Shown here: positions 9,366 to 17,847 of the stretch, piece by piece
Layout of the letters: every line of letters starts with the position of its first letter
Position numbering within the stretch: position 1 is the stretch's first letter
Origin: Pseudomonadota bacterium
Lineage (GTDB): Bacteria; Cyanobacteriota; Vampirovibrionia; Obscuribacterales; Obscuribacteraceae
Direction of reading: 5' to 3'
NCBI GenBank assembly: GCA_021324135.1
Contig: JAJPJO010000540.1
Location: 1-60,711, forward strand
DNA length: 60,711 nucleotides
Position numbers and translations under genes: made by a program
The notes under the pieces: generated by a model
Databases searched by the model: none
Seen by the model: the letters and a program-made list of their open reading frames with translations, nothing else
Told to the model about the DNA's origin: nothing

Positions 9366-9549
9366 TAACAACCAGTTTAAGCCGGGTATTAGAACAATGT
9401 TGGTTCCGTATATCGGAGGACCTCTGTCAACCAACAATCGAAAATTCACAACTAAAAACTAAACCCGAATAATGGGTCGTTCCCCCCGAGAAGGGTTGGA
9501 ACTGTGGACAAGAACATTAGCGGCCGGGCTCTGCTCGGCCGCTTTTTGT
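9366..9549 (+). ncRNA. Candidate small RNA ending in an intrinsic terminator
   Basis: The spacer 9220-9861 (about 640 bases) has no convincing gene. It contains a strong plus-strand terminator at 9519-9547 with no plus-strand gene upstream, which implies a short transcript. A weak promoter candidate TTAACA (9366) then TATTAG with a 16-base gap would start transcription near 9400 and give about 150 nt. The presumed transcript includes a G/A-rich GGAGGACC segment. Promoter quality is low and no known RNA family is recognised. Confidence 0.3.
9519..9549 (+). terminator. Rho-independent terminator
   Basis: A perfect 8-bp GC-rich stem, AGCGGCCG 9519-9526 and CGGCCGCT 9536-9543, with a 9-base loop, runs directly into TTTTG. 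The U-tract lies only on the plus strand, so this terminates rightward transcription. Confidence 0.75.
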
Positions 9550-9861
9550 TGCGCCCGCTGTTTCCTTAGCCGGCATTTTCCGATAATGAGGCGGCGCAAA
9601 CGGCTGCACCGGCAAATGGTCGCCCCGGCATTCTCTTTGCCGTACAAAAGCTGAATCGCTCAATCCAAGCCAGGTTCAGTTGACGGCATCGAGTCGTTTT
9701 TGCACCATATTTGATACCATGCGGCGAAAAATGCACCGTCCATGTTATCAACATATGGTAAATCGGGTAACATAGATTAGGCGGAGCCTCGGAACTAGCC
9801 CGAGAGCAATTTTAGGTCTCAAATCGGGGTATGGAATGTAGGGGCTAGCTAGCAGGGTGAA

Positions 9862-11562
9862 ATGAGCGAGAGCGCTAACCAGATTAGATTGGGAGATTTG
9901 TTGACGAAGGCTGGGCTTTTGAAGCCTGAGGACCTGCGTGAAGGTATGTTGATTGCAAAGCAACAATCGCTGCCTGTCGGTCGCGTTTTGATTATGGCTG
10001 AATTTATCAGCGAACCGAACTTGCAAGCTGCCGTCCAGGCTCAGTCAATGATCAAAGACGGCCAGCTCGACCTGGACACCGCCCTTGAGGCGCTCAAGCT
10101 TTCAGCGAGCAGTCAAATCAGTCTGGATGAAGCGCTCAAGAAGCACGGTTGGAAGGACAAAACCAGCAGCGTGTCGAATAAACTCGGCGAACTGCTCGTC
10201 GAGGCGGGCGTCATTTCCGAGTCGCAATTAACTCAGGCGCTGGAGCAGTGCCAGATGAGCGGCTTTCCGCTGGGGCGCATCCTGGTCGTCATGGGCTTCA
10301 TGGCTGAGCAGTTGCTTTCATCGGCGCTAAACGCCCAGATTCTCATTCGGGACAGCAAGATTTCACGCGATCAGGCGATCCAGGGTCTGAGAGCTTGCCA
10401 TGATCGGCAGATTTCATTCGAGCAATCACTGAAGGAATCCGGTTTGCAACTGCCCGCCGGCGACACGGTGCGCCTGGGAGAATTGCTGGTTATGGCTCAG
10501 TTGCTCCTGCCTGAAAACTTAATGCAAGCTATCGAACTTGGTCTCACCGAGAGCAAACCGATCGGTCAGGTCCTGGTTGAAAACAAACTCTTGACTCAAG
10601 ACCTGCTTGAATTGGCTTTGAAAGTGCAGCGCCTGGTGGCGGAAGGCAAGGTCAAGCGGGCGCAGTGCGGCGAAGTGCTGGCGCTTGCCAACAAAGAGAG
10701 CCTGAGCATTGAAAAGGCGATTGAGAAGCTCGAGCCCCCCAAAGCTACTCCGATTCAAGCCCTGCCGCTCTATCAGTTTTTGCAGCTGGCCGGATTGATC
10801 ACGGCCAAAGACATCGAGGAAGCGCTCAAGCAAGGCTCGCGGAACACGGAATTGATGGGCAAGATGCTCATGCTGACAGGCGCCATCGATGACAATTCTT
10901 TAGCGGCTGCCGTCAGGCTTAACGACATGGTGAGCCAGGGCATTCTCAAGCCGGAGCAGGCTATTCTCGCTATGGGGCTGTGCCAGAATCGGCAGTGCTC
11001 CGTCGAGCAAGCTTTCAAGAGTCTGGGCTGGGGAATGGCGCTGAATCAGGTGACTTCGCAGGAAACCATTCCACCAGTATCGATGGCCGCCGGTCTGGCT
11101 GCCCAGGCAGTTCAGGCAGGCGCTCAAACCGGACAACATCCAGCCGCCATGGCCACCGGACAGCATCCCCAATATACAAGCGGGCAACATGATGCCATGG
11201 CCACCGGGCAACATTCGCAATACACAACCGGCCAGCACGCTGCCATGGCTACGGGGCAACATCCGCAATACACGACCGGCCAGCATGCCGCCCAGTCGAC
11301 TGGACAACCTGATGCCAGCGGGCAATTTTCTACGCAAACGACAAGCGGCAGTCGCTATGAGGCGGTGGAAGCTCACGGCGACACGTCCAATCAAACTGCC
11401 ACATCGGATGTGCCGATTCTCGATCGCAACATGTTCCTGCAGCAACAGGAAACGGCGGCCGAGTCAAGCGATAACGACGAGTCCCAAGATGTCTCGAACG
11501 ATGAGGACGGCTCCAAGAAGAAGGGTGGGGGCAAGAAACGTCTGGCTGATTTGATGCCTTAG
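9862..11562 (+). CDS. Tandem GspE/PilB N-terminal-like domain protein with TGQH repeat tail
   Basis: The 566-residue protein contains four repeats of a domain like the N-terminal (MshEN/GspE-N) module of type II secretion and type IV pilus ATPases. They start near residues 8, 108, 205 and 300, each with the pattern RLGELL..AGLI....L..AL......PLGRIL...G. No Walker motifs or ATPase follow. After residue about 400 comes a Gln/His-rich tail with 16-residue repeats (MATGQHPQYTTGQHAA), encoded by an exact 48-bp tandem repeat at 11149-11292, then an acidic stretch and a Lys/Gly-rich end (KKKGGGKKRLADLMP). GspE-N modules in other proteins bind nucleotides such as c-di-GMP or partner proteins, so a regulatory or scaffold role is possible but inferred. 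The start is supported by AGGGTG five bases before ATG. Confidence 0.82.
   Translation: MSESANQIRLGDLLTKAGLLKPEDLREGMLIAKQQSLPVGRVLIMAEFISEPNLQAAVQAQSMIKDGQLDLDTALEALKLSASSQISLDEALKKHGWKDKTSSVSNKLGELLVEAGVISESQLTQALEQCQMSGFPLGRILVVMGFMAEQLLSSALNAQILIRDSKISRDQAIQGLRACHDRQISFEQSLKESGLQLPAGDTVRLGELLVMAQLLLPENLMQAIELGLTESKPIGQVLVENKLLTQDLLELALKVQRLVAEGKVKRAQCGEVLALANKESLSIEKAIEKLEPPKATPIQALPLYQFLQLAGLITAKDIEEALKQGSRNTELMGKMLMLTGAIDDNSLAAAVRLNDMVSQGILKPEQAILAMGLCQNRQCSVEQAFKSLGWGMALNQVTSQETIPPVSMAAGLAAQAVQAGAQTGQHPAAMATGQHPQYTSGQHDAMATGQHSQYTTGQHAAMATGQHPQYTTGQHAAQSTGQPDASGQFSTQTTSGSRYEAVEAHGDTSNQTATSDVPILDRNMFLQQQETAAESSDNDESQDVSNDEDGSKKKGGGKKRLADLMP
11149..11310 (+). repeat. 48-bp coding minisatellite (TGQH repeat)
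   Basis: Three in-frame 48-bp units begin at 11149, 11197 and 11245, followed by a partial unit. Each encodes MATGQH(P/S)QYT(S/T)GQH(D/A)A. The differences between copies are mostly single substitutions, so the expansion looks recent. Confidence 0.8.
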
Positions 11563-11622
11563 AAATACAGTTTATCGAGCGCGGCTAAGTCAGTCCAATT
11601 GATAACGGTGCCCAACACCATT

Positions 11623-11640
11623 GCCACCGCATATGGTGCA
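11623..11640 (+). repeat. Copy of dispersed 17-bp partial palindrome
   Basis: GCCACCGCATATGGTGC lies in the spacer before sodB. It is one of many copies of a motif with arms near GCACC/GGTGC around an AT-rich centre that recurs across this window, in genes and spacers. Confidence 0.55.
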
Positions 11641-11706
11641 AGTCCCGATTGCCTCGCATCAGGCGTTTCCCTACAACTTGTGGGTTTAATGTTGCAAAAA
11701 CCCTAC

Positions 11707-11734
11707 TTGAGAAGCAATTTATGCTATTTATAGC
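11707..11734 (+). promoter_or_regulatory. Possible promoter of the superoxide dismutase gene
   Basis: TTGAGA (11707) and TATAGC (11729) are separated by 16 bases, about 55 bases before the sodB start. Both hexamers are imperfect, so this is a weak assignment. Confidence 0.3.
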
Positions 11735-11788
11735 GTCTCATCAAACGAGTCAATCGTCAGCCTTTACTGCCTTGCATAGGAGAAGGAC

Positions 11789-12400
11789 ATGCTACAACAA
11801 AAGATTTCGTACAAAAAATATGTCGCCAAGGACTATTCCAGACTGAAAGGACTCAACGGCATCTCCGATGAAACGATTGAGATTCACCTTGGCTTGTACA
11901 ATGGTTACGTCAACAACACGAACGTTCTCAATGAAAAGGTGATCGAGCTTACCGAGGGCGGTAAGAGCGGCTCGCCTGAATATGCCGAGATCAAGCGTCG
12001 TTATGGCTTTGAATACAACGGCATGCGCTTGCACGAATATTATTTCGACAATTTGAAATCAGGCGGCGGCGAGCTCAAAGACACAAGCGCGCTTGGAAAG
12101 GCAATCATCGAAACGTACGGCAGCCTCGACATCTGGCGCAACGATTTCTGCAAAGTCGGCGCCATGCGCGGTGTCGGCTGGGCGATCTTGTATCAAGATC
12201 CTGAGCACAAGGTGCTGTCAAACCACTGGATCACCTTGCATGAGGAAGGAAACGTAGCCGGGTTCAAGCCTCTTCTCGTCATGGATGTTTGGGAGCATGC
12301 CTGGTTCAAAGACTACAAGCCGGCAGATCGACCAAAGTACATCGAAGCTTTCCTCAGCAATGTGGATTGGTCGGTGGTTGAGCAGCGCCTGGCGAAGTAG
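11789..12400 (+). CDS. sodB: Iron/manganese superoxide dismutase
   Basis: The 203-residue protein converts superoxide to oxygen and peroxide in the cytoplasm. The four metal ligands are in the expected order and spacing: H33, H82, D166 and H170, the last two in DVWEHAWFKDY. It is a standard single-chain Fe/Mn-SOD of normal length without a signal peptide. The start is well set by AGGAGAAGG just before ATG. Iron versus manganese preference cannot be decided by eye and I use sodB for the closer resemblance. It is monocistronic, with a clear terminator 48 bases downstream. Confidence 0.93.
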   Translation: MLQQKISYKKYVAKDYSRLKGLNGISDETIEIHLGLYNGYVNNTNVLNEKVIELTEGGKSGSPEYAEIKRRYGFEYNGMRLHEYYFDNLKSGGGELKDTSALGKAIIETYGSLDIWRNDFCKVGAMRGVGWAILYQDPEHKVLSNHWITLHEEGNVAGFKPLLVMDVWEHAWFKDYKPADRPKYIEAFLSNVDWSVVEQRLAK

Positions 12401-12447
12401 GCGACGCTGATCGGCGCTCCCGGGTGCGAGCGTCAGGACAATTGCGA

Positions 12448-12475
12448 CGGCTCGAGTGAATCTCGAGCCGTTTTT
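12448..12475 (+). terminator. Rho-independent terminator of sodB
   Basis: A 9-bp perfect stem, CGGCTCGAG 12448-12456 and CTCGAGCCG 12462-12470, with loop TGAAT, is followed by TTTTT. Confidence 0.9.
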
Positions 12476-12664
12476 ACCTTAACAATTTCAGGGAGCGCCA
12501 AAGCCGAGCTGGGAGTGAGAAGCGAGATGCGCTCAGGTGCTTCGCAGGTTACGATTGCAGAACCTGGCAAGCAAATAATTTGTCAAATAGTGCGCCAAGC
12601 TGCAAAATATGGGCTTGTAAACCAGACGAGTCCTGAACGACTGCACATTTGACTTGTTTAAACG

Positions 12665-13732
12665 ATGAAAAATACGCAAGCTGAGAATAATATCGCTTTG
12701 ACCGAAAACCGCTCGCTAACTGAAGAAAACCTGGGTGGTCTGCCTGCCGATCAATCCGGCACATTTGCACCCCCTCAGGAGCGCCATGCGGATGTCTCCG
12801 CATCTGGTACCGAATATGGTGCGGATGAGGAAATCGATTTCAATGCCGGACTGGTTGCCGAAGAGGAAGCAGCTATTACACTGCTCCGCGGTTTGTTTGG
12901 CGATGAGGAGCTTGTCGACACGGAAGAGGCGGCAGAGGACGAAGATATATGGGCGGAGCACGAAGAGGATGAGCCGATTCTCGTTTATGATGTTCCGCGA
13001 CCGGCTCTGACTATAAATGAAGCAGCCAGTATCCTGGGGCGCTCGGTGCGAGCCGTCGAGCGCAGCATAACCGGCAAGTGGGGCAACCGCCTGCCGGAGG
13101 GATGGAAAGCTCGCAAGATGAAGATCGACGGGCAAGACGAATGGCGAATCATTCCGCCGCCCAGCTTCAGAATCAGGCACTCTAACAAGGTTCGCACGCC
13201 AGGAACGCAAATCATGACAAATTCAAACGTTCTCAAAGAAGGCAATGGCTGGCAAGCAGAGAAGACTGACCACTCGGGCAACCTGGCGCGTGAAGAGGAA
13301 TCAAGTCTGGAGTCGAAAGTAAAAGACGTGGCCGAGAGTTTGCTCGGATTTTCCTTGAACAACCTGATTCAATCGGCTGGCAAAAAGGCTAAGACGGAGC
13401 TGGTGAAAGCGGCTGAATATGCGCTCGATAACAACATGATGGAACATCCGACCATCGTCATCGATCGATCCGATGAGGTTGAGCGTTTGCTGCGCCAGTT
13501 GTCCGACGCCCAGAAGGAGCTGGCTGAGGAACGGCGACTGCATATGGAAGATTTACGCATGCTTGCTGATATGCAGAGCTCGTTTCGACTGCTCGAGATG
13601 AAGTCATCGCAAACCAGCGTTCTCAAAGAAGAGCTGGCTATGGCTACGCAGGCGTTGAAGGAGCACAAGAAGCAGTACCAGGAGTTTCTCAGTCTCCCCT
13701 GGTGGAAACGCATATTTCGCAAAGCGCCATAG
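12665..13732 (+). CDS. HTH-domain protein with C-terminal coiled coil
   Basis: The 355-residue protein has an acidic, disordered N terminus (about 1-115). A helix-turn-helix segment follows at about 117-140 (LTINEAASILGRSVRAVERS), of the excisionase/MerR-like kind, and leads into a basic stretch and a winged-looking segment (KARKMKIDGQDEWRIIPP). A coiled coil covers about 265-340 and the protein ends in LPWWKRIFRKAP. HTH plus long coiled coil plus an aromatic/basic end is common in plasmid or phage partition and replication-accessory proteins, and in some chromosomal nucleoid-associated proteins. DNA binding is a fair inference, the target is unknown. No terminator was seen after it. Confidence 0.72.
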   Translation: MKNTQAENNIALTENRSLTEENLGGLPADQSGTFAPPQERHADVSASGTEYGADEEIDFNAGLVAEEEAAITLLRGLFGDEELVDTEEAAEDEDIWAEHEEDEPILVYDVPRPALTINEAASILGRSVRAVERSITGKWGNRLPEGWKARKMKIDGQDEWRIIPPPSFRIRHSNKVRTPGTQIMTNSNVLKEGNGWQAEKTDHSGNLAREEESSLESKVKDVAESLLGFSLNNLIQSAGKKAKTELVKAAEYALDNNMMEHPTIVIDRSDEVERLLRQLSDAQKELAEERRLHMEDLRMLADMQSSFRLLEMKSSQTSVLKEELAMATQALKEHKKQYQEFLSLPWWKRIFRKAP

Positions 13733-13900
13733 ACCGGACAGCAATATCTGAAGTTCGTCTACAGCCGTAAGACTCGGCTCTCAGACCGGCTCGACTGCCT
13801 TTGTGGACTGTCGACCTGGATGGCCCAGCAGCGGCGATCAGCTTTACCTCGCCGTCTGCTAAGATTCACTTGTTTTACTTTGCATTGAGCGCGAGGCACT

Positions 13901-15022
13901 ATGACGATCAAGAAGCGCATGGACACTCAGGTCGCAACCCGGAGCGACGACATCGATGAAGATTTTGCCAGAGCTAAAACGATTCCATCTCGCTATTACT
14001 GCGACCCGGCTATCTACGAGCGTGCCATCGATCGCATCTTTGCCCGCAGCTGGCAATTCGCAACCGATCTGGATCAACTCAAAGTTCCAGGCCAGGTGAT
14101 CAGCTGGACCAAAATGGAAGGCAGTCTCAACGAGCCACTCTTGCTCAGCCGAGACGAAAATGATGAAGTGCATTGCTTGTCCAACGTTTGCACGCACAGA
14201 GGTGCGCAATTAGTCGAGTCGGATTGCGTGTTGAAACAGATTCGCTGCCGGTATCACGGGCGGCGCTTCGGCTTGGATGGCGACTTTATAACGGCGCCCG
14301 GATTTGAAGATGTACAAGATTTTCCCTGTCCTTCCGACAACCTGGCGAAGATACCGATGGAGACCTGGGGAAAGTTCGTCTTCGTATCGCTTGATCCGGC
14401 TTATTCATTTGATCAGCTGTTCGGTGATATAAAGAAGAGGTTGCACTGGCTGCCGCTCGACGAATATCGTTTGGCCAGGGAGCATAATCGCGACTACTTC
14501 GTGCATGCCAATTGGGCGTTGTACTGCGACAATTATCTCGAGGGTATGCATGTTCCTTTTGTTCATCCCTCGCTGGCCTCACTCCTCGATACGCGCCAGT
14601 ACAGAACCGAGGTCTACGGTCTTTCGAGCTTGCAAATCGGGCCGGCAAATAACCCCGCTGATGCCTTCGATTTGCCGCCGGATTCTCCTGATTACGGACA
14701 ATCTATTGCAGCCTATTATTACTTCGTTTTCCCCAACATGATGTGGAATTTCTATCCCTGGGGCCTGTCTATAAACGTGGTTCAGCCGGTCGGCGTGGAT
14801 AAAACGCGCATCCGCTTCATTACCTATGTATATGATGAGAAGCGCATGCAAAGTTACTCTCCGCGCGATATCGATCAAACGGAGCGAGAGGACGAAGCAG
14901 TCGTCGAGCTGGTTCAGAGGGGCGTGCGCTCCAGGCTCTACGATCGTGGTCGTTATTCCGTGCGCTGGGAGCAGGGCGTGCATCACTTCCATCGCTTGCT
15001 GAAGCATTATCTGGATGATTAG
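13901..15022 (+). CDS. Rieske non-haem iron oxygenase, alpha-subunit type
   Basis: The 373-residue cytosolic protein has an N-terminal Rieske [2Fe-2S] centre, C97/H99 (CTHRG) and C116/H119 (CRYHG). A mononuclear iron site follows in D210-N-Y-L-E214-G-M-H217 and H222 (DNYLEGMHVPFVH). The C-terminal carboxylate ligand is expected in the acidic segment near residues 320-330. This is the layout of ring-hydroxylating dioxygenase alpha subunits and of choline or stachydrine monooxygenase-like enzymes. The substrate cannot be read from sequence. No reductase or ferredoxin gene is adjacent. The gene lies 102 bases before the SelW-like selenoprotein gene on the same strand. Confidence 0.88.
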   Translation: MTIKKRMDTQVATRSDDIDEDFARAKTIPSRYYCDPAIYERAIDRIFARSWQFATDLDQLKVPGQVISWTKMEGSLNEPLLLSRDENDEVHCLSNVCTHRGAQLVESDCVLKQIRCRYHGRRFGLDGDFITAPGFEDVQDFPCPSDNLAKIPMETWGKFVFVSLDPAYSFDQLFGDIKKRLHWLPLDEYRLAREHNRDYFVHANWALYCDNYLEGMHVPFVHPSLASLLDTRQYRTEVYGLSSLQIGPANNPADAFDLPPDSPDYGQSIAAYYYFVFPNMMWNFYPWGLSINVVQPVGVDKTRIRFITYVYDEKRMQSYSPRDIDQTEREDEAVVELVQRGVRSRLYDRGRYSVRWEQGVHHFHRLLKHYLDD

Positions 15023-15124
15023 CTGCAAGACAGTTGTTCGGTTTTCTACACATGTGGATGCATCGATCGAGTGGCTCATGGTACCTTGTAAACGGAATCA
15101 AACCGAATCTGCGAGGTGCTGAAT

Positions 15125-15472
15125 ATGGCAGCTGAAGGCAAACGTTTTACGATTACATACTGCGGCGCTTGAGGGTACAAACAGCGAGCTGTCAGGTTGG
15201 CGGCTCAGCTCGAGGAAGCGCTTGCCGAATCGTCTCAGTTGGTGCAGTCATCCGGTGGTGTGTTCGAGGTTGAGGATCGCGGCACCTTAGTCTTTTCAAA
15301 GAGACAGCTTGGACGATTTCCGGCCGATGATGAAGTTCTGAGCATACTGAGAGCGGTTGACGCCGGAGTCTCGCTTGATGAAGCCAAGCGACAGGCAGCG
15401 GAAAACGTGCCCGAGCCAATCTCATTTATGAACTGGCTGAGTGGATTTTTCAAGCGTACGCAAGCAAGGTAA
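15125..15472 (+). CDS. SelW/Rdx-family selenoprotein with in-frame UGA (Sec16)
   Basis: Translating from ATG 15125 gives MAAEGKRFTITYCGA, then TGA at 15170-15172, then GYKQRAVRLAAQLEEAL, in one frame to a TAA at 15470. The CGA-U motif matches the CxxU redox site of SelW/Rdx thioredoxin-like proteins. The downstream GGVFEVEDRG and VFSKRQLGRFP match the family's conserved second half. The full length is 115 residues, with Sec at 16. A stem-loop directly after the UGA fits a bacterial SECIS. GAGGTG (15113-15118) is a good ribosome site for ATG 15125. Standard gene finding would start at TTG 15197 and lose the active site. The protein is presumed to be a cytosolic thiol-based redox protein. SelA, SelB and SelD must be encoded elsewhere for this to work. 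A Cys-to-stop mutation is the alternative, but the SECIS argues against it. Confidence 0.85.
15186..15206 (+). promoter_or_regulatory. Bacterial SECIS-like stem-loop
   Basis: An 8-bp stem, GAGCTGTC 15186-15193 with GGCGGCTC 15199-15206 (two G-U pairs), closes a 5-base loop AGGTT. The loop carries the expected early Gs, and lies 21-22 nucleotides after the UGA. Bacterial SECIS elements need a small stem-loop with G in the first loop positions about 16-37 nt downstream of the Sec codon. Confidence 0.75.
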
Positions 15473-15561
15473 ACTTAAAGCGGTTGCAGATCGAAACGTG
15501 CCGACCCGACGAGCGGATAACGGTTTCTCGTGCTTAGTCTTGGAGATGTCGAGACATTGTA

Positions 15562-16362
15562 ATGAAAACGACCCGACCCGATCGAAATCTGCATCAATCC
15601 GACCAGGGTGCCGACAAAGGCACCGAGGGCGAGCGCGATGAAATGAACAAGCGCCTGAGTGTGAGTGGGAAGGCGGCGGACTTCAGAACCGGGCTCAAGG
15701 TTGCCATTGACGGTCCGGCAGGGGCGGGGAAGTCGACGGTGGCGCAGATAGTGGCAAATCGGCTGGGTTACCTTTACATAGATACGGGCGCCATGTACCG
15801 GGCAGCCACGTGGCTGGCTCTCCAAAAAGGCATTTCATTGAACGACGGCGACGCCATCGCACGAGCGGTGAGCGAGGCGAAAATCCGCCTGGCGCCGGGT
15901 GATGAGGGAAGCGGCAATCGCGTGCGCGTCTTCGTCGACGGCCAGGAAGTAACAAAGGAAATTCGTACACGGGAAGTGACCGAGCTTGTCAGCCCGCTTT
16001 CCACATTGTCTGCCGTGCGCAGAGTTCTGGTAGCCAGGCAGAAGGAATTGGCTCGAGAAGGTCGTGTCGTTCTAGACGGCAGAGATATCGGCACGGTCGT
16101 CTTGCCCGAGGCGCAGATCAAGATTTTTTTGACCGCTACTCCGGAGGTAAGAGCAAGACGTCGCGTGAAAGACCTGAGCCAATTAGGGCAACAGGCTGAT
16201 TACGAGACTGTGCTCAAAGAGATAAACGAGCGTGACGAGCGCGACAGCAATCGCTCCGATTCGCCGCTGCGTCCAGCTGACGATGCCGTAATGATCATCA
16301 CGGACAACATGACCATTGATGAGGTAGCCGACGCTATCGCTCGTTTGTGCAAGCAGGACTGA
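15562..16362 (+). CDS. cmk: Cytidylate kinase
   Basis: The protein phosphorylates CMP and dCMP with ATP. From the first ATG it has 266 residues. The P-loop GPAGAGKST lies at 51-59, followed by IDTGAMYRAATW (nucleotide-monophosphate binding), VVLDGRDIGTVVLP and the LID region RARRR and DERDSNR. Homologues start only a few residues before the P-loop strand, so ATG 15643 (MNKRLS, preceded by GAGGGCGAG-like purines) is a reasonable alternative start. The gene is followed three bases after its stop by the M50 protease-TPR gene, and likely shares its transcript. Confidence 0.93.
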   Translation: MKTTRPDRNLHQSDQGADKGTEGERDEMNKRLSVSGKAADFRTGLKVAIDGPAGAGKSTVAQIVANRLGYLYIDTGAMYRAATWLALQKGISLNDGDAIARAVSEAKIRLAPGDEGSGNRVRVFVDGQEVTKEIRTREVTELVSPLSTLSAVRRVLVARQKELAREGRVVLDGRDIGTVVLPEAQIKIFLTATPEVRARRRVKDLSQLGQQADYETVLKEINERDERDSNRSDSPLRPADDAVMIITDNMTIDEVADAIARLCKQD

Positions 16363-16364
16363 GC

Positions 16365-17825
16365 ATGGATCTCACGATCGTCGTCATCTCGGTCTGGGTT
16401 TTGTCTACTTGCTTTCATGAATTCGGGCATGCAATCACGGCTTACTTCGGCGGCGATAAATCGGTAAAAGACAAGGGATATCTGACATTGAATCCCATCG
16501 TCTACTTCAGCTCCGCGACGACGCTTGTGATACCGCTTTTGATACTATTAATCGGCGGTATTCCATTTCCGGGCGCCGCCGTTTCCATCAACACATCTCG
16601 GATAAAGAGCCGTCTCTGGCAGTCCTGTGTCAGTCTTGCCGGACCGTTTTTTACCTTTTTGGTGCTCGTCTTTTTAGCATTTCTCTTTGAAATGCTGCCC
16701 GGGCTGCGTGACACCATTAGTAGTGCACATACTTACAAGCTTTTAAAAAGAGCGATTTCGGTCCTCATCTTTTTGCACGCTTACATGCTCATGCTCAATC
16801 TGATCCCAATCCCGCCGCTTGATGGTTTTGGCGTCATCGAACCATGGTTGCCGGCAGCCGCCAGGCGCAAAGCGCGGGAGTTTGCCAACGCCGGCTTCGC
16901 CGTACTGATCTTGTTATTCTGGTTGCCGACGCCGCTGCCCTGGATCCTGTCTGCCGGAGCCTACTTGCTTTGCTGGTTTCTCGGCATTCAATATGACACG
17001 GATGTCATAGCCGGATTGGACAGCATCAAGGCAAATGCGCTGCCATTACTGGGCGTCATCCTGGTTGCCTGGATTATCAGGGGACGAACGGCGGCGCCTG
17101 ATGAGAAAGCGGATAAACTCTTGCGCGAAGGCAAGTACGCCGAGGCGCTCGAATTGTACAATCAGGCTTTGAGCAAGCGTGAAGACCCGCGTCTTCTCAC
17201 AGCCAGTGCCACTTGTTTGCTCAGTCAAGGTCGCAAGCATGAAGCGCTTGCCCGAGCCGAGAAAGCGGTGGCGCTCGATCCCGGCAGCACGCAAGCGCAG
17301 GGAGTCCTGGCTGCATGTCTTGCCGAAGCGGGCGAACCGGAGAAGGCGATCGCGGCTGCTAACGCCGCCATTGAGGCCGACGGCAGTTCGCTCTTTGCCT
17401 TTCCTCTGCTGATAAAAGCATCGGTTTTGAACGAGAGCGGTCAATATGGCGAGGCGCTCGAGTCGGTTGAGAAGTATCTTCAAAGAGAGCCGAACGCCGC
17501 CGATGGCATTTTTCTCAAGGCGAGCTGCCTTGAAAATCTGACTCGCTACCAGGAGGCACTGGCTCTGTACGATAAAGCGGCTCGCATGCGCGGAGCCAAT
17601 ATCAGAGCCACTCTCGCCAAAGGCATTCTCATGTGTGCTCTGGGGAAACAGGAGGAAGGTATGAGCGAATTCAACAAAGTCTTACCATCTGATCCTGAGC
17701 AACGACCGCCCGAGCTGGAAAGTTTGCGATCACTTTTGATCAGTGCGGCAAATAAGTTTGACGGGCATGGTAAAGGTGACATGGCCCAGCGATTGCGCGA
17801 TGCATCCGCACGAGTCGGCCCTTAG
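16365..17825 (+). CDS. M50-family membrane metalloprotease fused to TPR repeats
   Basis: I place the start at ATG 16365, with AGGA six bases before it and the cmk stop three bases before. A GTG at 16347 is also open. The first 230 residues form several membrane segments with the zinc site HEFGH at 18-22 and the second conserved site NLIPIPPLDGF near 145-160, as in the site-2 protease/FtsH-independent M50B group. After a last membrane segment (LLGVILVAWII) the protein continues as at least five tetratricopeptide repeats (for example YAEALELYNQALSK, HEALARAEKAVALDP, PEKAIAAANAAIEAD). M50 enzymes cut membrane proteins within the bilayer. The TPR part would recruit substrates or partners, an inference. 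The fusion is not a common architecture. Confidence 0.85.
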   Translation: MDLTIVVISVWVLSTCFHEFGHAITAYFGGDKSVKDKGYLTLNPIVYFSSATTLVIPLLILLIGGIPFPGAAVSINTSRIKSRLWQSCVSLAGPFFTFLVLVFLAFLFEMLPGLRDTISSAHTYKLLKRAISVLIFLHAYMLMLNLIPIPPLDGFGVIEPWLPAAARRKAREFANAGFAVLILLFWLPTPLPWILSAGAYLLCWFLGIQYDTDVIAGLDSIKANALPLLGVILVAWIIRGRTAAPDEKADKLLREGKYAEALELYNQALSKREDPRLLTASATCLLSQGRKHEALARAEKAVALDPGSTQAQGVLAACLAEAGEPEKAIAAANAAIEADGSSLFAFPLLIKASVLNESGQYGEALESVEKYLQREPNAADGIFLKASCLENLTRYQEALALYDKAARMRGANIRATLAKGILMCALGKQEEGMSEFNKVLPSDPEQRPPELESLRSLLISAANKFDGHGKGDMAQRLRDASARVGP

Positions 17826-17845
17826 CTCAAGAGCGGCGCTTGAGC
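17825..17845. terminator. Hairpin between convergent genes
   Basis: GCTCAAG 17825-17831 and CTTGAGC 17839-17845 form a 7-bp perfect stem with a 7-base loop, placed exactly in the 22-base gap between two convergent genes. It could terminate either strand, although no U-run follows. Confidence 0.4.
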
Positions 17846-17847
17846 GA

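Noticed and set aside
15197..15472. A 91-residue gene starting at TTG
   Set aside because: This is the C-terminal part of the UGA-containing selenoprotein and lacks the redox site and a ribosome site.
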